DNA of 7,107 bases. Source: Actinomycetes bacterium. GTDB lineage: Bacteria; Actinomycetota; Actinomycetes; Propionibacteriales; Propionibacteriaceae. The notes under the pieces are model-generated. The model ran no database searches. It had not been told where the DNA came from and saw only the letters and a list, made by a program, of their open reading frames with translations. Shown in pieces: positions 1 through 5,898 of this stretch; within the stretch, counting starts at the first letter, position 1, and each line of letters starts with the position of its first letter. The stretch covers positions 1 to 7,107 of the forward strand of contig JAEWIK010000211.1 in assembly GCA_023387135.1 (NCBI GenBank). The letters run 5' to 3'. The position numbers were made by a program, and so were the translations under genes.

Positions 1-1
1 C

Positions 2-688
2 GATCACGTGGTGGTGCGGTTCGGCGCGAAGGTGGCGCTGGACGGAGTGAGCCTCACGGCGCGGCGCGGCGAGGTGACGGCGGTGCTCGGGCCCAACGGC
101 GCCGGCAAGACGACCCTCGTCAGGTGCTGCACAGGGTTGCAGCCCGTGTCGTCCGGTTCCCTCACTGTCCTGGGACTGCCGGCCGGCACTCCCGGCGCCA
201 ACGATGCAGTCGGCCTGATGCCGCAGGCGACCGGCGCGTGGTCGGGAGTCCGTCCCGCCGAACTGCTCGACTACCTCGCGGGGCTCTACGCCTCGCCGCT
301 GTCGCCCGCCGTCGTCATGGACGAGCTCGGCATCCGCCAGTTCGCCAACACCCCCTACCGGCGCCTGTCCGGCGGGCAGCAACAGGCGGTCAACCTCGCG
401 GGCGCCATCATCGGCAGGCCCGAACTCGTCTTCCTCGACGAGCCCACCGCCGGCCTCGACCCGCACGCACGCAGGACGGCGTGGAACCTCATCACTGCCC
501 TGCGGGCCGCCGGCGTGGCAGTCGTGCTCACCACGCACGCCATGGACGAGGCAGAACACCTCGCCGACGAGGTGGTGCTGCTCGATGCGGGTCACGTCGT
601 GGCGAGCGGCAGCGTCGCCGAGCTCACCGCTTCCCAACCCCTGGAGGAGCTCTTCCTCACCCTCACCCGTCCCGGCAGCGCGGCATGA
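2..688 (+). CDS. ABC transporter ATP-binding protein (5'-truncated by window edge)
   Basis: Cytoplasmic ATPase subunit of an ABC-2 type (exporter-like) transporter. It hydrolyses ATP to drive the permease encoded immediately downstream. Counting from the GTG at position 8, all nucleotide-binding-domain motifs are visible in order: Walker A GPNGAGKTT (28-36), Q-loop MPQ (71-73), signature LSGGQQQ (120-126), Walker B VFLDEP (141-146), D-loop AGLD (148-151) and switch His177 in TTHAMDEAE. The frame stays open to the left edge, reading DHVVVRFG, which resembles the first beta strand of such proteins. The true start is therefore probably a few codons outside the window, although GTG at 8 cannot be excluded. 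The stop overlaps the permease start as ATGA. In other actinobacteria a homologous ATPase/permease pair sits beside ctaA (Mycobacterium tuberculosis Rv1458c/Rv1457c). The substrate is unknown, and annotations such as 'antibiotic transport' are generic. Confidence 0.93.
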   Translation, partial: DHVVVRFGAKVALDGVSLTARRGEVTAVLGPNGAGKTTLVRCCTGLQPVSSGSLTVLGLPAGTPGANDAVGLMPQATGAWSGVRPAELLDYLAGLYASPLSPAVVMDELGIRQFANTPYRRLSGGQQQAVNLAGAIIGRPELVFLDEPTAGLDPHARRTAWNLITALRAAGVAVVLTTHAMDEAEHLADEVVLLDAGHVVASGSVAELTASQPLEELFLTLTRPGSAA

Positions 689-1446
689 GCACTCTCGACC
701 TGACCCCCGCCGCCGCCGCGGCACCACGCTCCCGCCGCATCCTGCGGCACTCCCTCATGGAGGCGAAGCTCATCGTCCGCAACGGCGAGCAGTTGCTGCT
801 GGCGCTGGTGATCCCCGTCGGCCTGCTGGTCGCCTACGCGGCGGCCGGGGAGCGGTTCGGCATCCCGCACGAGGCTTTCGGCGCGTCGGTGCTGGCGCTC
901 GGGCTGTGGTCGACGGGCTTCACCACCCTCGCCGTCACGACGGGCTTCGAGCGCCGCTACGGCGTCCTGGAGAGGCTGGCGGCGACTCCCCTGCGCAGGG
1001 TCGACCTGCTGCTGGGCAAGGCGCTCTCCGTCACCCTGATAGCGCTCGGCCAGGCGGCGGTGCTCGTCGTCGTGGCCCTCGCCCTCGGCTGGTCACCGCG
1101 CCCGACGCTCGCGCAGACCCTGATCGCCGTGGTGGCGGTGGTGCTGGCGTTGCCGGCGTTCGCCGCCCTCGGCCTCGCACTGGCGGGCGTGGCGAGCGCC
1201 GAACTCACCCTCGCGCTGTCGAACCTGATCTACCTGGCGGGGGCGGCGCTGGGCGTGGTGGTGCCCGTCGCCGCCTTCCCGGCCTGGGCGCAGCCGGTGC
1301 TCGGCCTGCTCCCCACCTCGGCACTCGCCGGGACTCTCGGCACCTGGGCCGGCGGCGGTACTGACCCGCTGCCGCTGGCGGTCCTCATCGTCTGGGTCGT
1401 CGTGGGCCTCGCACTGGCCCGGAAGGTGTTCCGATGGACCTCGTGA
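685..1446 (+). CDS. ABC-2 type transporter permease
   Basis: Integral membrane partner of the upstream ATPase, 253 aa. A short Ala/Pro-rich cytoplasmic N-terminus is followed by about six hydrophobic segments, by eye near residues 38-52, 66-87, 113-135, 145-168, 176-199 and 230-247. That is the usual size and topology of ABC-2 permeases. The charged loop after TM2, FERRYGVLERLAATPLRR (88-105), is typical of this family and is where the ATPase is expected to dock. The start is the ATG in the ATGA overlap with the ATPase stop. There is no convincing Shine-Dalgarno in front of it, so translation probably depends on coupling to the upstream gene. Its 3' end overlaps ctaA by 13 nt. The pair probably exports a small or lipophilic molecule, but the sequence does not reveal which. 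A link to heme A or cytochrome oxidase assembly is inferred from gene order only. Confidence 0.9.
   Translation: MSTLDLTPAAAAAPRSRRILRHSLMEAKLIVRNGEQLLLALVIPVGLLVAYAAAGERFGIPHEAFGASVLALGLWSTGFTTLAVTTGFERRYGVLERLAATPLRRVDLLLGKALSVTLIALGQAAVLVVVALALGWSPRPTLAQTLIAVVAVVLALPAFAALGLALAGVASAELTLALSNLIYLAGAALGVVVPVAAFPAWAQPVLGLLPTSALAGTLGTWAGGGTDPLPLAVLIVWVVVGLALARKVFRWTS
1421..1426 (+). promoter_or_regulatory. Shine-Dalgarno of ctaA inside the permease gene
   Basis: GGAAGG lies 7 nt before the ATG at 1434 and within the last codons of the permease gene. It supports ATG 1434 over the in-frame GTG at 1443, which would form a GTGA overlap with the permease stop but would lie 16 nt from this site. Confidence 0.55.
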
Positions 1447-2357
1447 ACTCGGCAGCCGCGCTGCGGCGCTGGACAGTCGGCTCGTTGCTCGGCAACCTCG
1501 GCATCGTCTTCACAGGCGGGCTGGTGAGGGTGACCGAGTCGGGCCTCGGGTGCAGCACCTGGCCGCAGTGCGAGCCGGGCTCGTACGTCCCCCACCCCGC
1601 CGCGGGCGCGCACGCCGCCATCGAGTTCGGCAACCGGCTGGTGACGTTCGTCCTCGTCATCCTCGCCGTCGGCACCTTCGTCGCCGCCTGGCGGGCGCGG
1701 GACGCCGCCGGACGCCCCCGCCGGGACCTGCGCCTGCTCGCCCTGCTGGCGGGCCTCGGCATCCCGGCCCAGGCGGTCATCGGCGGCATCTCCGTGCTGA
1801 CCCGGCTCAACCCGTGGGTGGTGTCGCTGCACCTGCTGGTGTCGGTCGCGATCATCGTGGTGTGCGTGGTGCTGCTCCACCGGGCCTACGACAAGCGACC
1901 GGCCCCCGTGCCGCAAGCCGTCGCGACCCTCACCCGCGTGGTCTTCCTGCTGGGGCTGGTGGTCGTGGTGCTCGGCACCGTCGTGACCGGAGCCGGCCCG
2001 AACAGCGGCGACGGCGGCGCGGAGCGCAACGGCCTGCACCTCGAACTCGTGGCGAAGATCCACGCCGGCAGCGTCTGGCTCACCCTGCTGGCGCTGCTGG
2101 CCCTGCTGTGGCTGGCGAGGACGATCCCGCCGGTACGGCGCGCGGTGCTGCTCACCCTGGGCGTCTCGGTCCTGCAGGGGATCATCGGCTACTCGCAGTA
2201 CTTCCTCGGCAACCCCCCGGCCCTGGTGGCCTGCCACATGGCGGGAGTCGCGCTGTTCTCGGCCGCCCTCGCCAACGTCCTGCTCGCCGGACGCGGGGAC
2301 GGAGCTCAGAACAGGATCGGGTCCACCGCCGCGGCGATGAACACCAGCGCGAGGTAG
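1434..2357 (+). CDS. ctaA: Heme A synthase (CtaA/COX15 family)
   Basis: Membrane enzyme that oxidises the C8 methyl of heme O to a formyl group, giving heme A for aa3-type cytochrome c oxidase. It is 307 aa with about eight hydrophobic segments, the expected length and topology. The first extracytoplasmic loop has the family signature VRVTESGLGCSTWPQC with the Cys pair C40/C46. It is followed by IEFGNR (63-68), which carries Glu64, equivalent to the essential Glu57 of Bacillus subtilis CtaA. Heme-ligand histidines are recognisable as H133 (SLHLLV), H210 (KIHAG) and H268 (ACHMAG). The position of the fourth ligand (B. subtilis His60) is Asn67, which I recall as common in actinobacterial homologues. 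The second Cys pair is absent, the loop reading TGAGPNSGDG. The gene overlaps the permease by 13 nt and the convergent ctaB by 52 nt. The last 17 codons lie opposite ctaB and form a hydrophilic tail beyond the last membrane segment. Confidence 0.95.
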   Translation: MDLVNSAAALRRWTVGSLLGNLGIVFTGGLVRVTESGLGCSTWPQCEPGSYVPHPAAGAHAAIEFGNRLVTFVLVILAVGTFVAAWRARDAAGRPRRDLRLLALLAGLGIPAQAVIGGISVLTRLNPWVVSLHLLVSVAIIVVCVVLLHRAYDKRPAPVPQAVATLTRVVFLLGLVVVVLGTVVTGAGPNSGDGGAERNGLHLELVAKIHAGSVWLTLLALLALLWLARTIPPVRRAVLLTLGVSVLQGIIGYSQYFLGNPPALVACHMAGVALFSAALANVLLAGRGDGAQNRIGSTAAAMNTSAR

Positions 2358-3247
2358 CTGTTCGAGAGGTGGAAGAGCCGCATCGGCTTGAGCAGGGCGT
2401 CGCGGAGCCCGGCGCGGGCCCGCTGCAGCAGGGCGACGCTCTCGGCGATCATGAGCGCGCCGCAGGCGCCCGCCACGACCGGGTAGAGCCACCCCGTCCC
2501 CGCCACCGGCCACAGAAGCAGGCTCACCGCGACGGTGAGCAGCGTGTAGGCGAGGATCCTCACGGCGACGGCGACCGGCGGCATGACGACCGGCAGCATG
2601 GGGATGTGCGCCTGCGCGTAGTCCTCGCGGTAGCGCAGGGCCAGGGCCCAGGTGTGCGGGGGCGTCCAGGCGAACACGATCGCGAACAGCACCAGCGGCG
2701 GCCACGCTATCGAGCCCGTCACGGCGGTCCAGCCGATCAGCGGAGGGAAGCAGCCGGCGATGCCGCCCCACACGATGTTCTGGGACGTCCGCCGCTTGAG
2801 CGCCATCGTGTAGACGAACACGTAATAGAGGTTGGCGAGGACGGCGAGCACCGCCGACAGCCAGTTGGCACCCAGCCCGAGGATCAGCATGGACACCGCG
2901 CCGAGCACGGTGCCGAAGACGTACGCCCGCGGTTTCGTGACGAGGTCGCGGGCCATCGGACGGCGATGCGTGCGGCGCATCTCGGCGTCGATGTCGGCGT
3001 CGAGCACCGAGTTGAAGACGTTCGCCGAACCCGCCGCCAGCGTCCCGCCGACCAGCGTCGCCGCGACCAGGGAGAGGGGCGGGAAACCTCCGCTGGCGAG
3101 GAACATCGAGGGCACCGTCGTCACCAGCAGCAGTTCGATGATCCGCGGCTTGGCCAGCGCGACGTAGGTCGAGACCACCGCACGAAGGTGCGCCGCTCCG
3201 GTCTCGGCTGTCGCAGCGACAGCCACGGGCCTGGGTCCCTCGTGCAT
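2306..3247 (-). CDS. ctaB: Heme O synthase / protoheme IX farnesyltransferase (CtaB, UbiA family)
   Basis: Membrane prenyltransferase that transfers farnesyl from farnesyl diphosphate to heme b, making heme O, the substrate of CtaA. It is 313 aa from the chosen ATG. The first Asp-rich motif is N79-x3-D83-x-D85-x-D87 followed by RRTHRRP (91-97). Next come the CtaB hallmarks YTMALKRRTSQNIVWGG (146-162) and WTPPHTWALALRYREDY (194-210), then HIPMLPV. The C-terminus FHLSNSYLALVFIAAAVDP (292-310) is canonical. About nine hydrophobic segments are evident. The frame is open further upstream to 3430, but that extension would run across the divergent promoter region and does not look like this family. 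ATG 3247 has GAGG (3257-3260) 9 nt upstream and gives the normal length. Its 3' end overlaps ctaA convergently, and it is divergent from zwf. Confidence 0.96.
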   Translation of the reverse strand: MHEGPRPVAVAATAETGAAHLRAVVSTYVALAKPRIIELLLVTTVPSMFLASGGFPPLSLVAATLVGGTLAAGSANVFNSVLDADIDAEMRRTHRRPMARDLVTKPRAYVFGTVLGAVSMLILGLGANWLSAVLAVLANLYYVFVYTMALKRRTSQNIVWGGIAGCFPPLIGWTAVTGSIAWPPLVLFAIVFAWTPPHTWALALRYREDYAQAHIPMLPVVMPPVAVAVRILAYTLLTVAVSLLLWPVAGTGWLYPVVAGACGALMIAESVALLQRARAGLRDALLKPMRLFHLSNSYLALVFIAAAVDPILF

Positions 3248-3283
3248 AGGTGTCCGCCTCGTCCTCTCCTGGTGCCCCACTCG

Positions 3284-3307
3284 CTGGCGAGCATAATGCG
3301 CCGCCAG
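3284..3307. repeat. Inverted repeat in ctaB leader/promoter, candidate operator
   Basis: CTGGCG (3284-3289) and CGCCAG (3302-3307) are perfect inverted arms 12 nt apart. Inside them is a second small palindrome, GCAT-A-ATGC (3291-3299). The element covers the candidate -10 of ctaB, which is where a repressor site would be expected. It is AT-richer at its centre than its surroundings. Short GC-rich inverted repeats also occur by chance in 70% GC DNA, so the operator role is only inferred. Confidence 0.3.
3290..3295 (-). promoter_or_regulatory. Candidate -10 element of the ctaB promoter
   Basis: Read on the minus strand this is TATGCT, matching the TAnnnT pattern of actinobacterial housekeeping promoters. 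It would place the transcription start near 3283 and give a leader of roughly 36 nt before ctaB. I see no good -35 at 16-18 nt spacing, so the call rests on the -10 alone. Confidence 0.35.
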
Positions 3308-3350
3308 TCCCCGACCCGTCCGCGCGGAGGTGGCATTCTTCCCCCACTGA

Positions 3351-3368
3351 GTTGCCCCGGCCGGTAAC
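3351..3368. repeat. Imperfect inverted repeat upstream of the zwf promoter
   Basis: GTTGCC (3351-3356) and GGTAAC (3363-3368) form inverted arms with one mismatch (5 of 6), separated by CCGGCC, itself a palindrome. It ends 12 nt before the zwf -35, a position that would suit an activator or a regulator of the divergent pair. No known consensus is recognised. Confidence 0.25.
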
Positions 3369-3380
3369 CGTCCGCAGAAA

Positions 3381-3408
3381 GTGACAAAGGCGGCGGCGCC
3401 GGTAGAGT
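3381..3408 (+). promoter_or_regulatory. Promoter of the zwf-opcA-pgl operon, probably giving a leaderless mRNA
   Basis: GTGACA (3381-3386) matches the -35 consensus TTGACA at 5 of 6 positions. After a 16-nt spacer comes TAGAGT (3403-3408), a TAnnnT -10. The zwf ATG at 3417 begins 8 nt after the -10, so the predicted transcription start falls on or next to the A of the start codon. No Shine-Dalgarno precedes this ATG. Both facts fit a leaderless transcript, a common mode in actinobacteria. Confidence 0.6.
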
Positions 3409-3416
3409 CGAGCACG

Positions 3417-4964
3417 ATGAGCGACACCACCTATCGCAACCCGCTGCGTGACCCGGTCGATCGCCGGCTGCCCCGCATGGCGGGACCGTGCGCCCTCGTC
3501 ATGTTCGGGGTCACCGGCGACCTCTCCCGCAAGAAGCTGCTCCCCGCCATCTACGACCTCGCCAACCGCGGGTTGCTCTCCCCCGGTTTCGGCCTCGTCG
3601 GCTTCGCCAGGCGCGACTGGCGCGCCGAGCACTTCGCGGACGTGGTCAGGGAGGCGGTCCAGGAACACGCCCGCACCGAGTTCCGCGAGGACGTGTGGAA
3701 GCAGTTGCTGGAGGGCATCAGGTTCGTCCCCGGCGACCTCGACGACGACGACGCCTTCGAGCGGCTGAAGGCCACCCTCGCCGAGCTCGACGAGACCCAG
3801 GGCACCGGCGGCAACCACGCCTTCTACCTGTCCGTCCCGCCCAAGGCGTTCGACCTCGCGCTCGACCAGTTGAGCAACCACGGCCTCGCCGGCCAGCGCA
3901 GGCAGGCCGCTGACGGAGCCTGGTCCCGCATCGTCATCGAGAAGCCCTTCGGGCACGACCTCGACAGCGCCAGGGAACTGCAGCGCAAGGTGTCGGCAGC
4001 CTTCGACGCCGACTCGGTCTTCAGGATCGACCACTACCTGGGCAAGGAGACGGTCCAGAACGTCCTCGCCTTCAGGTTCGCCAACGAGCTGTTCGAGCCG
4101 ATCTGGAACCGCACCTACGTCGACCACGTCCAGATCACGATGGCCGAGGACATCGGCATCGGCGGGCGGGCCGGCTACTACGACGGCATCGGCGCCGCCA
4201 GGGACGTCATCCAGAACCACCTGCTGCAACTCCTCGCCCTGACGGCGATGGAGGAGCCCACCTCGTTCGACGCCCGCCAACTCCACGGCGAGAAGCTCAA
4301 GGTCCTGCAGGCCACCCACCCGTCGACCGACCTCGCCCTGGGCACGGCCCGCGGCCAGTACCTCGGCGCCTGGGCGGGCGGCGAGCACGTCGTCGGCTAC
4401 CTGGAGGAGGACGGCATCCCGTCCGACTCCCGGACCGAGACCTACGCGGCGATCAGGGTGGAGATCGACAACCGCCGCTGGGCCGGCGTCCCGTTCTACC
4501 TGCGGGCGGCCAAGCGGATGCCGCGCAGGGTCACCGAGGTCGCGCTCATCCTGAAGCCCGCGCCCCACCTGCCGTTCACCCACTCCGACGTGAAGGACCT
4601 GGGCGCCAACGCCCTCGTCATGCGCATCCAGCCTGACGAGGGCATCATGCTGCGCTTCGGCGCGAAGGTGCCCGCCACGCTCATGGAGGTCAGGGACGTC
4701 ACCATGGACTTCGCCTACGGCAGCTCGTTCGCCGAGTCGAGCCCGGAGGCGTACGAGAGGCTGATCCTCGACGTGCTGCTGGGCGATCCGCCGCTGTTCC
4801 CGCAGCCCGACGAGGTGGAGGCCTCCTGGCGGATCCTCGACCCGGTGCTCGACTACTGGGCAAGCCTCGACGAGCAGCCCGAGGGTTACCTCGCGGGCTC
4901 CTGGGGACCACCTTCGGGGCGAGCGATGCTCACCCGCGACTCCCGCACCTGGCGCAGGCCGTGA
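3417..4964 (+). CDS. zwf: Glucose-6-phosphate dehydrogenase
   Basis: Cytoplasmic enzyme that oxidises glucose 6-phosphate to 6-phosphogluconolactone and reduces NADP+, the entry step of the oxidative pentose phosphate pathway. It is 515 aa, normal for the family. The N-terminal dinucleotide-binding fold has G31-V-T-G34-D35-L-S-R-K-K. The conserved EKPFG (175-179) and active-site RIDHYLGKE (203-211) are intact, with D205, H206 and K210 corresponding to the substrate-binding Asp177/His178/Lys182 of the Leuconostoc enzyme. H268 in QNHLLQ corresponds to its catalytic His240. GRAGYYDG (250-257) is also canonical. ATG 3417 is chosen because an upstream in-frame GTG at 3381 lies in the -35 element and would add 12 atypical residues. 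The gene leads a three-gene operon and is followed after 10 nt by opcA, its assembly/activation partner in actinobacteria. Confidence 0.97.
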   Translation: MSDTTYRNPLRDPVDRRLPRMAGPCALVMFGVTGDLSRKKLLPAIYDLANRGLLSPGFGLVGFARRDWRAEHFADVVREAVQEHARTEFREDVWKQLLEGIRFVPGDLDDDDAFERLKATLAELDETQGTGGNHAFYLSVPPKAFDLALDQLSNHGLAGQRRQAADGAWSRIVIEKPFGHDLDSARELQRKVSAAFDADSVFRIDHYLGKETVQNVLAFRFANELFEPIWNRTYVDHVQITMAEDIGIGGRAGYYDGIGAARDVIQNHLLQLLALTAMEEPTSFDARQLHGEKLKVLQATHPSTDLALGTARGQYLGAWAGGEHVVGYLEEDGIPSDSRTETYAAIRVEIDNRRWAGVPFYLRAAKRMPRRVTEVALILKPAPHLPFTHSDVKDLGANALVMRIQPDEGIMLRFGAKVPATLMEVRDVTMDFAYGSSFAESSPEAYERLILDVLLGDPPLFPQPDEVEASWRILDPVLDYWASLDEQPEGYLAGSWGPPSGRAMLTRDSRTWRRP

Positions 4965-4969
4965 GGAGG
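4963..4969 (+). promoter_or_regulatory. Shine-Dalgarno of opcA overlapping the zwf stop
   Basis: GAGGAGG begins within the zwf stop codon (TGAGGAGG) and lies 5 nt before the opcA ATG. It is a strong ribosome site that fixes the opcA start and suggests re-initiation by ribosomes finishing zwf. Confidence 0.7.
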
Positions 4970-4974
4970 CAGGG

Positions 4975-5898
4975 ATGATCATCGAACTGCCGGGGACGAG
5001 CGCGTCCCAGATCGGCGGACGCATCCTCGCCGCCCACAGCCACGTCGGCGTGGCGACCGGCATGGTCTTCACCATGATCGCCGTCGTCGAGGGCTGCGAC
5101 TACGACGAGGTGCTGGCCGCCTGCATGGACGCCGGACGAGAGCACCCTTCCAGGATCCTCATCGTCGCCGAGGGCGAGGGCGAGACTCGGCTCGACGCCA
5201 CGATCCGCGTGGGCGAGGAGGTGCCGGGCGACATCGTCCAGCTCTGGTTCCACGGGGAACTGATCGAACACCGCGCCTCGGTGCTGCTGCCGCTGCTGCT
5301 GCCCGACTCTCCCGTCGTGGTGTGGTGGCCGGGCATCTCCCCCGCCGTCCCCGGCGAGGACCCTGTGGGCCGCCTGGCCGGCCGCAGGATCACGGATTCG
5401 ATGGGCGCCCCGCAGCCGCTCGGCGCGCTGGCCGAGCGCGTCCTGCACCATTCGCGGGGGGACATCGACCTGGTGTGGACGCGGCTGACCCGCTGGCGCG
5501 GCCTGCTCGCCGCCGCCCTCGACTACTACCGCTTCCCCGTGACGTCGGCGACCGTGTACACCGAACCGGGGAACGCCGCCGGCGTCCTGCTCACGGCGTG
5601 GCTCGCCGACAGGCTCGACGTCGACACCCAACTCGAGGAGGAGACCGGCGGGCTGGGCATCACCGGCGTGACGCTGGAGACCGAGGGCGGCGAGATCAAG
5701 CTGTCCCGGGCCGACGGCAAGATCGCGACCTTCTCGGCGCCGGGCCTGCCCCGCCGGATCGTCGCCCTCCCCCGCCGCGAACTCAACGGGCTGATCACCG
5801 AGGAACTGCGAAGGCTGGACGAAGACCCCGCCTACAGCGCGACAGTGGCAGCATTGGCCTCGCACTGGGAAGCCGACGACACGAAGGAGTCTCGCTGA
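4975..5898 (+). CDS. opcA: Glucose-6-phosphate dehydrogenase assembly protein OpcA
   Basis: Soluble 307-aa protein required for assembly and full activity of glucose-6-phosphate dehydrogenase in actinobacteria and cyanobacteria. It is non-enzymatic as far as is known. The family is recognised from MIIELPGTSASQIGGRI at the start, EHPSRILIV (57-65), the hydrophobic PDSPVVVWWPG (110-120) and the central DLVWTRLTRWRGLLAA (165-180), all typical of OpcA. The C-terminal half (from about 190) is a mixed alpha/beta domain of weaker conservation, and the last residues DDTKESR are a polar tail. It has no signal peptide; the internal LLPLLLP is part of the folded core, not a membrane segment. It lies directly after zwf, and its stop overlaps the pgl start by one base (TGATG). 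The operon position matches the expected one-to-one need for both partners. Confidence 0.95.
   Translation: MIIELPGTSASQIGGRILAAHSHVGVATGMVFTMIAVVEGCDYDEVLAACMDAGREHPSRILIVAEGEGETRLDATIRVGEEVPGDIVQLWFHGELIEHRASVLLPLLLPDSPVVVWWPGISPAVPGEDPVGRLAGRRITDSMGAPQPLGALAERVLHHSRGDIDLVWTRLTRWRGLLAAALDYYRFPVTSATVYTEPGNAAGVLLTAWLADRLDVDTQLEEETGGLGITGVTLETEGGEIKLSRADGKIATFSAPGLPRRIVALPRRELNGLITEELRRLDEDPAYSATVAALASHWEADDTKESR
5883..5889 (+). promoter_or_regulatory. Shine-Dalgarno of pgl inside the opcA 3' end
   Basis: GAAGGAG ends 8 nt before the pgl ATG at 5898, within the final codons of opcA. With the TGATG stop/start overlap it supports coupled translation and this start choice. Confidence 0.65.

Noticed and set aside
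20..34. A 15-nt identical repeat (ttcggcgcgaaggtg) in the ABC ATPase gene and again at 4656-4670 in zwf
   Set aside because: Both copies encode the residues FGAKV within unrelated, intact conserved proteins. It is best explained as coincidence under shared codon bias, not as a mobile or regulatory repeat.
1550..3367. A 605-codon plus-strand open frame across ctaA and the antisense of ctaB
   Set aside because: Its translation is Arg/Pro/His-rich nonsense and it crosses two well-supported genes and the divergent promoters.
3381..3416. An upstream GTG start for zwf at 3381
   Set aside because: The GTG is part of the likely -35 element, and the added 12 residues are not typical of the family.
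3248..3416. A possible riboswitch or small RNA in the ctaB-zwf intergenic region
   Set aside because: The region is short, most of it is accounted for by two promoters and inverted repeats, and I recognise no known riboswitch core.
3248..3430. An N-terminal extension of ctaB to 3430
   Set aside because: It would span the whole divergent regulatory region and overlap the zwf start. ATG 3247 gives a normal-length CtaB.
1230..5075. A very long minus-strand open frame (over 1200 codons) running opposite ctaA and zwf and across ctaB
   Set aside because: High-GC codon usage suppresses stops on the other strand. The predicted protein is Arg/Gly/Glu/Ala low-complexity without domains, and the region is fully explained by ctaA, ctaB, zwf and the promoter region.
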